From Ceratorhiza oryzae-sativae (Eukaryota; Basidiomycota; Agaricomycetes; Cantharellales; Ceratobasidiaceae), in contig JARWMV010000241.1 of NCBI GenBank assembly GCA_030998015.1, positions 124,001-188,000 of the forward strand: DNA of 64,000 nucleotides. Reading direction: 5' to 3'. How positions within the stretch are numbered: the stretch's first letter is position 1; every line of letters starts with the position of its first letter. Of this stretch, positions 47,727 to 62,250 are shown piece by piece. Position numbers and translations under genes: made by a program. The notes beneath the pieces were generated by a model that was given only the letters and a program-made list of their open reading frames with translations, did not search any database and was not told the origin of the DNA.

Positions 47727-47890
47727 TGTCATGGCCTAGACCAAAGCATGGATTTATTTTGAATATTCTCTATTTTTCTCTTTGTGGCTTTCCCCTGTTT
47801 TTGGGCAAGTCCTGTTTATTTGGATGTATGCATAGAATTACCAACTGAGTTGTGTGACCATTGTTGTTGTATTCTGAATGTTCCATTGAC
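47727..47890 (+). repeat. truncated LTR, family B
   Basis: It starts TGTCATGGCCTAGACC like the full family-B LTR at 47985 and follows it loosely for about 165 bp (including GACCATTGTTGTTGT), then diverges. No matching target duplication was found. Confidence 0.6.
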
Positions 47891-47984
47891 ATTGTCATGA
47901 CCTGACACACATATATTCACTGTATGATATTTTCTCAATTTATTACAATTTTTGGGAACGTTTTTGAAACACACTTTCCTTTTA

Positions 47985-48593
47985 TGTCATGGCCTAGACC
48001 ATGACACAGATTTATTTCAAATTTTTATAAATTTATTTCACATTTTTCTCCATTTTATTTTATATACTTTTTGGCCAAGTCATGGATATTAGGATATATG
48101 CATAGATTTACTTACATAAGGAAGTCATGTGAACTTGTTGTTGTTTGACCCTTGTTTGTATCTTCCAGAAATGTCTTTCTCTGATGACATGTCATTAGCA
48201 CCCTGGTTACCATTGTACCATAATTACCAGTTGCCATCATACCATAGTTACAGATTGTACCATTGTTGCTACTTCTTATTTGTCCTTGGATTTGATATGT
48301 ACAGCCTTGGACATGAATATATAAGGGAGAGTCTGAGAGCCTTAAGCCTCAGAACTTGACCTCCTGTTGAAACATCCCTTCTACCTGAGTTGGTCACCAA
48401 GCCACTTAGTCTCTGCCCAGGCCTCTTTAGGTCAAGTGCACTTCTCTACTACCCTTGCATGTTGTCACAACCTATCCCCTCACTGCACATCCCCCTCTAG
48501 GTGTTGCAGTCTTGATCCTTGGTGTTACAGCCTTTGGATCTGCCATTGCCTCATAAGCATTTGGTATTGTCATTCAGGTTGTTGGCTCTGACA
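47985..48593 (+). mobile_element. solo LTR, family B, with 5-bp target duplication TTTTA
   Basis: The 609-bp element starts TGTCATGG and ends CTCTGACA (TG...CA, terminal TGTCA/TGACA). It is flanked on both sides by TTTTA (47980-47984 and 48594-48598). An internal TATATAAG at 48318 would be the U3 promoter. A second copy lies inverted at 50801-51323. No internal retrotransposon genes are attached, so it is a solo LTR. Confidence 0.88.
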
Positions 48594-48838
48594 TTTTATG
48601 GGACAACTGTATCATGTGACTCACAGAATCTTCCAGACTGCTTACCAAGATGTATTTCAACTTTGATGTGAAATTCTGCAGCTCCACAGCAGCTTCTACT
48701 GCTTAGTGATGTGACTTGTAGTATAGTTGTGTTTGTTTTGATGTGGCTCAAAAATTGTATATAAACCAGGTCAAGCTTGACAAGGTCTCCTCACAAACTT
48801 GACCTCCTTGTCAATACAAGTCTTGTTCTCCTCTTACT

Positions 48839-49473
48839 TGTCACAACCTCTGAAAGTGGTTGTTGGACTTTGCTTTACAAGTGGCTAATACCCTTACTGG
48901 GTCTGGACTATTTCCTGACTACTGCTGATGCATGGCTTGTCCTGGCTTGATGCCTTGTGTGTGTCTACCATCTTGTGGCTTGACACCATATGCACTTATG
49001 TGCTTGTGGCTGATGGACACCTATCACTGAATAAGTGACTGTGGACAGTGGCTAAGTCAGGTGCTTAGGGCTGGGGCTTGTGATGTGGCCTTGACTCAAA
49101 GCCCTTCTAGCTGTTACTTAAGCTAATAAGTCAGCTAGGGACTGATCTTCATGTGGGGTGCTTTAGAGGGGAATTGACAAGGTAGAGCAAGCTGGGGTAG
49201 ACTGGCTTGCTCTCCTTGCTTTTATAGTATTCTAACCAAGGGAGTGACTAAGCATACATGCAGGATAAGTGGGAATGAATGGCAGTGATCAGTCAGCCAG
49301 TTACTAATAACAGTATGTCCATCAGTCAGCAAGTGACTAATATTAGGGTGTGGCTCAGTAAGCAAGTGGAGGTGCTTACTCATGAAGGGAAGGTGGTCAA
49401 GCCATGAGACAAAGGTGGTGAACAAAGGGAAAAATGATGGTTAGCCACAAGACCTCAATTGTGGCTCATGACA
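48839..49473 (-). mobile_element. solo LTR, family A, inverted copy, with target duplication TTACT
   Basis: The plus-strand ends are TGTCACAACC and GGCTCATGACA; read on the minus strand the element runs from TGTCATGAGCC to GGTTGTGACA. TTACT flanks it at 48834-48838 and 49474-49478. It is 635 bp and closely matches the reverse complement of 49745-50392. The flanks (TATATAAACCAGG at about 48760 and TTACTCTCTGCC after it) look like an older element into which it inserted. Confidence 0.88.
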
Positions 49474-49744
49474 TTACTCTCTGCCTTGCAATGTGTTGTC
49501 ATCACCCTGACCTCCCTTGTCACCATCACTGAGTCATCTACAGGCTCTGCCCTTGTGATATAAGGTGCCCACACTGTTGCTTGACTTGTTGCTGTTGACA
49601 GACATGACACCACTTAAGGGAGCTGTGCAAGGCTCTGCATGCAGGAACTTGCTGGAATTTGATATGAAGTTCTGGGATATTCTAGCACTGCAGGAGACAG
49701 AGTAAGTGCAGGAATGGCCTCAGGGGTGCTGGAGTCTTGTGCAG

Positions 49745-50392
49745 TGTCATGAGCCACAATCAAAAGTCTCATGGCTAACCATCATTTTTCCCCTTGTCCA
49801 TCTTTGTTGTCTTATGGCTTGACCACCTTCCCTTCATGAGTAAGCAACCTCCACCTGCTTACTGATCCATGTACTATTCTTAGACCCTTGCTTACTGATC
49901 ACAGCCAGTCTCCCTTACTCATCCTATTGTCTTGCTGACTGATCACTGCCATTCATTCTTACTCATCCTGCATGTATGCTTAGTCACTCCCTTGGTTAGA
50001 ATACTATAAAAGCAAGGAGAGCAAGCTGGCCTACCTCAGCTTGCTCTACCTTGTCAATTCCCCTCTAAAGCACCCCACATGAAGATCAGTCCCTAGCTGA
50101 CTTATTAGCTTAAGTAACAGCTAGAAGGGCTTTGAGTCAAGGCCACATCACAAGCCCCAGCCCTAAGCACCTGACTTAGCCACTGTCCACAGTCACTTAT
50201 TCAGTGATAGGTGTCCATCAGCCACAAGCACATAAGTGCATATGGTGTCAAGCCACAAGATGGTAGACACACACAAGGCATCAAGCCAAGATGAGCCATG
50301 CATCAGTAGTAGTCAGGACATAGTCCAGACCCATTAAGGGCATTAGCCACTTGTACAGCAAAGTCTGACAACCACTTTCAGAGGTTGTGACA
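49745..50392 (+). mobile_element. solo LTR, family A, direct copy
   Basis: The 648-bp element runs from TGTCATGAGCC to GGTTGTGACA, with a TATAAAAG promoter motif at 50005-50012. It is the mirror copy of 48839-49473, with scattered mismatches. Its flanks (TGCAG and TTGTA) do not match, so it may have arisen by recombination between two elements. It abuts a 37-bp family-B end fragment. Confidence 0.82.
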
Positions 50393-50429
50393 TTGTAATA
50401 AAATTATGCTCATGGTCTAGTCCATGACA
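50393..50429 (-). repeat. family-B LTR end fragment
   Basis: The segment ends CATGGTCTAGTCCATGACA, the minus-strand terminus of a family-B LTR. It is cut at 50393 by the end of the family-A LTR. Confidence 0.65.
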
Positions 50430-50800
50430 TGTAGTGTTTGTACAACAAAGACCACCAAGCTCCAAGCAACACATTTGATTAATCAGAGTGAGCATGAAAC
50501 TATTTAGACTATACAGCAAGTACTTACTGATGATCTCATTGTCATTATATGACCATACTTTGATATCAGTCAGCACATCAAGGCCTTGGTGCAACAAGCT
50601 CTCTGTCAGATAGCAGTTATTGGAACAGCAGGCATAATATTAGAGGGCTTGAAACCAGTCTACAAAGCAATGTACAGGAAAAGACAGCCACCATGCTCAG
50701 CCTTTTATCTGTGCACCATCAAATATCAGCAAATATCTCAGAAGCTGGCTCACCAATGTGTGCAACAGCAGGATTTGTTAGCTGTTACCCAACTCCTTAG

Positions 50801-51323
50801 TGTCAGAGCCAACAACCTGAACAGTGATGCCTAACACTTGTGAGGTGAAGGCAGATCCAAAGGCTGTAACACCAAGGATCAAGACCACAACATCTAAGGA
50901 GGGACATGCAGTGAAGGGGATGGTTGCAATGACACACAGAAGGGTTCAGAGGTGCACTTGTGCTAAAGAGCACTGGGCAAGACTGCTTGGCTTGGTGACT
51001 GTGCAGGTAGTGGGGATAGTTTGACAGGAGGTTGAGTTCTGAGGCTTAAGGCTCTCAGACTCTCCCTTATATATTCACAAGGAAGGCTGTACATGTGAAA
51101 TAAGAAGCTAGACAAAATTGTACAATAAGAGGGATGGTGCCATGTCAACAGAATATTCTGGAATATGTCAACAATGGTCAACAACAACAAGGTCACATGA
51201 CCCAGTAAATAATTCTATGCATATATCTGAATAAATAGGACTTGTCCAAAAGCAGAGAAATAGAGATAAAATAAAATCATAAGAAGTTGGAGTAAATTTG
51301 TGCTCATGGTCTAGGCCATGACA
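50801..51323 (-). mobile_element. solo LTR, family B, inverted copy, with target duplication CTTAG
   Basis: The plus-strand sequence runs from TGTCAGAGCC to TAGGCCATGACA and is 523 bp, about 85 bp shorter than the copy at 47985. CTTAG flanks it at 50796-50800 and 51324-51328. Confidence 0.88.
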
Positions 51324-51328
51324 CTTAG

Positions 51329-54732
<3,404 letters not shown>

Positions 54733-54986
54733 TTACAAATGCATATATGCACCTTATTTGCGTCTCCCAACAACCTTTCCAAGGGGTTGTGCATACACGC
54801 CGCATCGAATGAGATGTATTACAAATAGGTAATGAAAAACGAAATAAGAGATTGTCAGACTAGTCCAAGTGAAACAACAAACGAACGTCTATGTGAGATA
54901 TAAAAAAAAAAGCGAGACCGATAGTCCAAAGTTCCAACAAATGTACAGTTCCAAAGCATTCAGAGTTCTTCAAAACGAAAAATTCT

Positions 54987-57900
54987 TTATATCCTGTTAT
55001 GACCAGGATAAGGATGCTGCTCATGTACGTCATCCAGCCCTGGAGCTGGACCATGGTATGGTGTGCTAGGTGCACTACCTTCTGGCGTATAAGGGTTATA
55101 TTCGACCTCATGGGGAACATAACCGGGCGAGCCAGGCGCATTCAAGTGGTCGTGTTCCCGGAGGTACTGCTGCTCGTGCATGGGAGTCGTTGCATGAAGC
55201 TGAGCTGTATCCATGGTGGAGGCCGACATGCGATAGTCGTACTTCGGTGATCGATCATCTTTGAACGGAATCGCGGGCGCATGAAGGCTTGATTGCGACA
55301 GGTTTTGCATCGGCACTATGGGAAGCCGTTAATCCACTGGAAAAAACCCCCCAAGCAAAAGTGAAGTACGCACGGTGGCTGTCAACAACATACTGGGCCT
55401 CATATGGCCCCTTGGTCGAACCTGCTGCAGGCGGAGGAGCCTTTCGATCATCGCGTCTCCTACGAATCCATATCAAGAGCGCCTGGGTGGGAAGTGAGCC
55501 GATGCATACACACGGACCAAAAAGAAATCAATCTCACCAGAAGGATTATCGCACCGCCAACGGCAACAGTTGTCGCAATAACAACTGTCTTCACGTTGTG
55601 GCTCAAACCAGAGGTCGTAGTCGCATCAGTTGAGTTTCCAGTACCCGCAGTTGCACTGCTCTGCGCACCGCTGCTCGTGGTAGCTGCAGGAGGAACGGGC
55701 CAATATGCCATCTTGACTATATCCGCACCGTACTCGGCGATGGCGTACGCAGGGCCCATCGTATGTGCGGTGACATGGATGGGCATGACGCTGGCATCAA
55801 TCACACGGACGTTGGCGGTGCCATACACCCGTAATGTAGTGTCGACGACTCCACCCATATCGAGCGGGAGCATAGAGCATGTACCAATAGGGTGATATTC
55901 CGTCGCAACAGTGTTGGCAATGTATGCATTAATTGCACTGTCGGTCGTGGCCGAGCTCTGTAAAAAAAAAAAAGTTTAATAAAGGCTATTCCAGCTGAAG
56001 GAAACACTACGCACTGTTCCAGGGTTTTCGCTCTTGAAATATGAGCTCATTGGGGCAGTAGAGCCGACCTTTCTCAAGAATTTCATACCAGCATTCAGGA
56101 TATCAACTATGGTGGGACATGGGTCAGTCCCCAAACAAATGCATTTCTCACAGTCAACTCACCATCCCATCCATTTGACAAATAGTTCTAGTAAGACACA
56201 GGATAGGTGAGCAATGACACTCGCTCATGGCGGGTATTCTGACTCACAGGATTGATCGACGGATACGTAAACGCATCCTTGCTCGTGATCGTGATGGCTC
56301 CACGGCTAAACGCGTGTTGAATCGCGAGCTGGATGCCCGCACTTCCGGGTCCACTCAACATCGTCATGATGATCTCTACCTGACCTTCGCCGTTCTGGAG
56401 CAAGTCGAGTTGAGCGCCGAATTGTGCGGTGATTCCCTTGAGCACCGTAGGGTCCACAGACTGAGCGGTAGAAAGCGACGCGAGAGCAGAGGGAATTTGA
56501 GAAGAGAGCGTAGAGATCCAGGATGTGTAGGTTGTCGGCATGAGATCTTGGATATTGGGGTATGCTATGCAAGTGGGTAAGTCAACATAATAGCAACAAG
56601 GGAAACTTCTACGCACCAACAGCTTCGTTGATATAAGTCCAGAGACCCGTGGCATCGTCACGCCATTCCGTCAACGCTTGCGCTTGTAGCGTGTCGTTAA
56701 CCATTAGGTCGTACCAAGTAGTCCCGTCAACAGCAAAAGACATTGATGTTGCAGCTATACGACGGACGTTAAGGCTTGTTCAGTCCTAGTTGAATACCAA
56801 GCACGAACCATGATCTTGCAAATTCTGACCGACACCCGGAAGGTCAACGACAGACTTGATCCCAACTGTATTCATGAGTGCTTTCGGACCAACCCCGGAT
56901 AATTGAAGCCTGATAAAAAAGCCGTCAAGAACGAAAAAGGAAGTACACAGAAAGGCGGACATACAATTGAGCAGACCCGACCGTTCCACCGCTGGGGCCA
57001 AAATGTGGGTCAAGACATTCCCAAAGAGGCAAGGTGATAACTTACCACAAGATAACCTCCTTGGCGGCCTTGACGGTATAGGTCTGGGCACCAGTCGCAG
57101 CAGCAAATGATACGCCTGTCGCCACTACCCCTTGACTCCCACTCGCACCCCAAGTCAACGTCGTGGCTTGCATCCCAGTCAAGATCACCAGGTTACTCCT
57201 AGGCGGCAGTGGGTTGATGTAGCCAGCCATACTGTTACTCCTCGTAAAGTTCTTTGCGTTGATTGTGCTGGGTGTAATGGTCGCGACATGGGTATCTCCG
57301 GCCGCCAAATCACCTTTCTTCATCCCAGCCGCAACGAGGGTGGGGACCCAGTTCGCAATTGGATCGTATATGAATTGACTCATGGTGGTTTGAATTGGTC
57401 CGCTATAGCCATGTGCGTCTTGCTGAATCGTCATGCCGAATTCAGATTGTTGATCCGTGGGGGGAGCGGTGAAAGTTCGGATTTCTTGTGGTAGGCTTGG
57501 ATGGTAGACCAGTCCCATTTGAATCCAGCAGGGGTGCCGTTGGGAAGGGTGGAGGTGTTGTAAGATGAGCTGGTGGTAGGGAAGAGGGTTGGCCAGGTGT
57601 CCCAGTCGCGTTGAGAACCGATACCCCAAAACATTCCGTTGGTACTCTACATCACGCATCAAATGATCAGTCAAATCATGTGAATAGGTGATGTACCGAG
57701 CATACATACCCCGCTACCGCCGAGAACCTTGCCTCTTGGCCACTTGGTCGCGCGGTTACCAGCACTGGTCTGGTTCGTGATCGTGTAAGACCAGTCGGCA
57801 TCTGTGCCCGTAACGCCGTGGAGGTAAGCGTAGCCTGGGATATTAATACTGTCCGCATGGGCAGACCATCCCCGCCAGCTTCTATCACAGCGACCGTCAT

Positions 57901-58266
57901 ATTGCTGTATTCTGGAAAAAGCGGCGATACCGCAGTCAGTCCCCAGGCTAAGGGAAGGAGGGGGGCGCAAGAAACGCGTCGCTCAAGGCAATACTAACCC
58001 GACAGTCGTGCGGCCATAGCCAAGCCGGCTGTTCCGCCACTAAGGTGAGCGTAAGTGCCATCCAAGATAGGTAATACCGAGTACCAGACATACCCAACAA
58101 TAACAAAGTCAAAGGTTTTACCATCGAGCTTGGTCGCGTCGGCAGTTACAGCGCGTGCTAGCAACTGTTTAGCCGGATGATTTGGGTTGTGCGCTGTTTC
58201 GGAGCGCGGAAGAGAGTGCACTCCTACAGCCAAGATGGCCGACGCGAGTAACACAGAGCGAGACAT
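54987..58266 (-). CDS. GMC-family FAD oxidoreductase with C-terminal membrane anchor
   Basis: A many-exon gene starting at ATG 58264-58266 with signal peptide [18 protein letters not shown]. The FAD site is [20 protein letters not shown] across an intron, followed by [13 protein letters not shown] and [16 protein letters not shown]. The second GMC signature [16 protein letters not shown] lies near 56900. Catalytic residues are in [14 protein letters not shown] and the C-terminal [14 protein letters not shown]. Family members oxidise aryl alcohols, glucose or methanol and give H2O2. Unusually, the domain is followed by a Ser/Thr linker, one membrane helix ([20 protein letters not shown]) and a basic stop-transfer IRRRRDDRK, then a tail of about 100 residues to TAA 54987-54989. 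One apparent base loss lies near 57868. Confidence 0.83.
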
Positions 58267-59456
58267 CTACAAGGAGAGACAGGTCAAACGAGCGAATCGG
58301 TGGGAGTGGTAGAGAGCAACGTACGAAAGAGGAGAGTGCAACGAAGAAAAAGAGGGCTGCGAATCCACCGCATTACATATACTAACGCGCATGAAGAAGA
58401 ATCAGCCGAGCCGGCCAAGTTCGCTACAATTTCCCGTGGCCAAGCAAGCATAAAGCCAGTAACCCGGCTCGCCTCGGCAGACTATCCATAGAAATCAGTG
58501 CTGATTCGGCCCATGTTGCACCGATCCACGGTAGCAGCGTGCTCGCACCAGGGAACCATCCACTCCAATATTGCGCCCAACGAGGGCCAGAAAAGGGAGC
58601 GATCGGTCACGTGGATTCTCCGAGCTCATCGTCAGGCGAACATCTCCAAGTTTTCCGCCAACACCCGACCGGACAACACCAGTGAGCCTTTGTCTTCATG
58701 CACGCATACACACTCGGCCTAGCAACCCATATCAAAGCACACGAACAACAAAAGCCAAAGGCAAATTCCGACCGCGTCGCGCGATTTCAAGTCGCCGCGG
58801 CATTTCGGTGGGGAACCGCCGGTGTATCGGGCACCGCCTCAACAACCGTTCCTGATACGGAGCATTACGGATGCCTGCTTGTTCATTCGCTCCCGTATGC
58901 AGACGGGGCTCCCGTATCAAGCAGCATCCCCATTGTCATGTCGTTGCACATGGTTGTGTGTGCATATTCATTGCTGTGCAAAAACTGTATGCATAAAAAT
59001 ACCTGCACGGTTGAAATGGGGCTGAATGGCACTGCAAGGACGAAACCCCACCATTGAGTGGCGTTTCTCCATGCTGATTCATGCTGCGGCGGATATACAA
59101 TTAACCGATCGGCAATATCCAACATAAATCAGTACGAACATCAAGGTCGAAAACAATCGCTTCCCTTCAATTCCGAGTTGCTAGATAGGATATTTTTGGC
59201 CAATCTGAGGGTCTTTCGAGGTTCTAACTCACATGACGATTCTCAATATGCCGGTTTTCAGTGATTTCAACACGTTGTGGTCTAGGAAAGGTTCATCAAA
59301 TTGGGTGACGTGAAAAAAAGCTAATCTCGTGTCGATCATGCGAGGTCCTTATTAAGAAAAATTTGATCTACATGCGTCGACGTGTTATTTTCATTTACAA
59401 TCACTTGACAACCTTTTGTCAGACTTGCAGCATTGTAGATACTTTCCCGTGTGTTG
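58267..59456. other. intergenic, no gene recognised
   Basis: The promoter side of the GMC gene and 3' side of the DUF2264 gene. Overlapping plus-strand frames at 58498-59057 have no recognisable content. Confidence 0.5.
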
Positions 59457-61805
59457 TCACTGCATCTCCCGCCTAATCACCTCTGGAACACTCGGCCGTT
59501 TCTCCCACTCCTTTTCCCAACCCGCTCTTGGCCCCCTCCCCGCCCCAACTCGACAAAATCCGCCCTCGTCCGGTACACCAAACACCCCAGTCACATACCA
59601 AATATCATCACCCTCGATATCGCCGATCAGAGTCGGAATTACACTCCGGGCAAACATGATACTCGAATTCGAATCCGCATCAACAATTCGTCCGGTCCGC
59701 GTCGACTGGGGCTCAAGCGCGACAATCCCGACCGCACCGGCCGAGCTGACGGCCCTCGCCGTGGAGGCTTGCTCTACACGCGCAGGCGAGCCGGAGATGG
59801 CTCGCCCGTCCGGGCCTCGGTCGTATATCGCCCACCCGCCGTCTGCACCGAGCAATCCTCTGCCCTTGGCACCCTTGATCCTGTGTACCCTCAGGTACCA
59901 GCATGGTGCCTCGTCGGCGGGTGGAACGAGCCACGTCTCGACGGTCACGCCTTTCCAGGGCTCCCACGTACTTCTGAGCCAGACCCCGCCCTTGCCGTCC
60001 CGCTCAATCCGGGCATCGGGGGCTAGTCTCCGAACACGCCATCGTTCTCCCCCATCGTCAGATAGACCAAGCGTGGAATCCATCGCGTGTTGTTCGAGGT
60101 ATATGCGCCAGTGGGGACGCTGAACCCGAACGCAGATGAATAGGCGAGCTTCCCGTATTTCTCGCAGGTGTGTTTGAGCGGATAATGGCACGCCTGGCCG
60201 GATGACAACAGGAATGTGTGGCCGCCCTTTCGAGTGAGGATGTGTCCTGGGTGATCCAACGCGACTGTCTCCCCAACGCCAATGCCAGGATGAGGCAGCT
60301 CCTTTTCCGTCCAGAACGGATGATCTCTCGCCACGGCAGCCCCAATGAAAATCTTGCAGAACCAGTACGGGCTTCCCGGGAGAATTGTAGTTTTCCGACA
60401 TGTACATATTCGGATATGCGTATCCGATGGTGAGAAATCCGGTGTCAGACCAGATGGCATCGCCCAGAGCAGCCCAAGAACGAAGGTTACGGAGGTATAT
60501 GCCCTTGATATGGCCCCACGTGTAGGGAGCTGGGGGCGTGACATTGGCGTAAGCCAGTGCCGGCCAGAAGGAGGCAGACGCGGCACGGTAAATCATAGAA
60601 CGGCCGAAAGGAATAGCGCGACCTAATTATAGTGTCAAGTTTTCATAGCCTATCGAACGAGACAGCCATGACACACCTGTATCGTCAAAATAGCCGATGA
60701 AATCCCTCGCAAACTCTCTGGCGCGAACACGGTATGTTTCACATCGCTCTGGGTCGTAATCATTGGCCAAGCGAGAATATACCAATTGGGCAAACTGGAT
60801 CGCAAACGAAGAAGAGTAGTAATCCAGCTGCGAACACCTTCTGGACCATCACGCGACCAGCCGCGAGACCTAGGAGATGACAGGCCAGTTGCCGAAAGTA
60901 GTTCTATAGCGGGAAATATACATTGAGTCCACCACCTCAGCAAACTATCAATCATCACGCACCGCTCTCATTGCCACCATTCGGCTCCGCTCCCAGATTC
61001 GCCAACTGAAAAGTGTCCAGGTGATCGAGATCCTTGATCATTTGTGCCTCGGAATACTGATCGGAGCCAACACTACGCAATCCGAGGTTGGCAAAGACAC
61101 GGAACCACAGCCAATTTGCTGGAGGGGAGCATAAGTTGTGAGAAATTAGAAAAATATTATCGCGCTCACTATCTGGCATTTCCTTGTTGTTAATTGCTCC
61201 TAGCCAATTTGCCAAATTCGATCGCTCTTTGTCGGAAAGAGGCTACAACACACCATTCAATGAGATTTCAAAATAAGCCAATTGTTACTCACGTCCCAGA
61301 CATGCTCCCTCGCGATCGCCAACGTGAAGCCCATTGCGCTCATTTCGACCATTCGTTGATCCTTTCCGCGAGTCGTACCCCAAAATTCTGGGTGCTCTGG
61401 ATCAGTTCCCGATACCAAGCCTCGTGCCCAGCGTTTAGCGAGCTCGGCAGGAGAGGGGTTCAAGTGAGAGACATCTAATAGCGGGGTTTAGGCAGGAAAC
61501 GTTGGTATTTTGTTAAACGAACCTTGGTCTTTGGAGCCAGAAATAAGACTCGCCAAAGCCCAGAGCGGGCGTGAGAATCCCTCCAGCTGGGCAGCGGTCT
61601 CGTCAAAGTGGGTGCCCGTATGCCCAAGGACGATACGTGCGCCTCCCGATGAGGTATGTGCGGCGAGCGGGTCGAGCACTGAACCAATGCGCCATTAGGC
61701 GTTTCCAAGTGCATGCAGCTCATGTCACGCACCAGCAACCGCGGCTCTTTGTACATCCTCACGAGTTAAATATTTGTTTTGTATGAATCCAGCAGGACCA
61801 GGCAT
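59457..61805 (-). CDS. DUF2264 domain protein
   Basis: The start ATG 61803-61805 gives [20 protein letters not shown]. After an intron the family start follows: [40 protein letters not shown]. Then [93 protein letters not shown] and [13 protein letters not shown]. The C-terminal beta-rich domain contains [18 protein letters not shown] and [19 protein letters not shown], ending at TGA 59457-59459. The (alpha/alpha)6-like helical part resembles polysaccharide-acting enzymes, but no activity is established that I know of. Reading across about 60375 and 60055 requires frame changes; the flanks are well conserved. Confidence 0.78.
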
Positions 61806-62250
61806 GGCGATGTTGGAACAGCATCATCGACCATCGCACCTTTTATACTGAATACGTTTAGAGCGCATTAAAAGTTCGATCAAGGCCGGAGATGTGGCCG
61901 CATGTGGAAGTCGAGCGCGAGCCCGGTCCGGGAGTCCGGCGGTGCGAATGGGGTTGTTTGCACGTGAGATATTTTTGCAGCGACACGCGGCTGACGTGAG
62001 CAGGCGCTTGTTTGGCACCTCCCCTTCGACCCATCCAGGAATACCGTGGCGACAGCACTTGGTCGAGTGCACTGGTTTAGCCAGTCGCCGTTGTCCGACA
62101 CGCGATACACGCGCGTTTTTATATCACACTTTTCTGTTCGACGTTGGAACACAGCCCGCCGCCGCCTTTCGCATATAATACTCCCGCGCTAGCACAGCTA
62201 GAGCACTTGGACCACTCTGCCCCCCGTCTGAGACATACTGCTGTCAAGTC
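61806..62250. promoter_or_regulatory. divergent promoter region
   Basis: 445 bp lie between the DUF2264 gene (minus) and the MLKL-like gene (plus), so the two may share control. No convincing regulatory motif is identified beyond general TATA-like TTTTATA stretches near 61840 and 62116. Confidence 0.45.

Noticed and set aside
48839..50392. The long inverted repeat as a single foldback/MITE-like transposon
   Set aside because: The left arm has its own TTACT target duplication and TGTCA...TGACA ends, so the arms are two LTR insertions, not the termini of one element.
50434..50800. Remnant retrotransposon internal domain
   Set aside because: No reverse transcriptase, integrase or protease motif is visible in any frame; it is left as unclassified island sequence.
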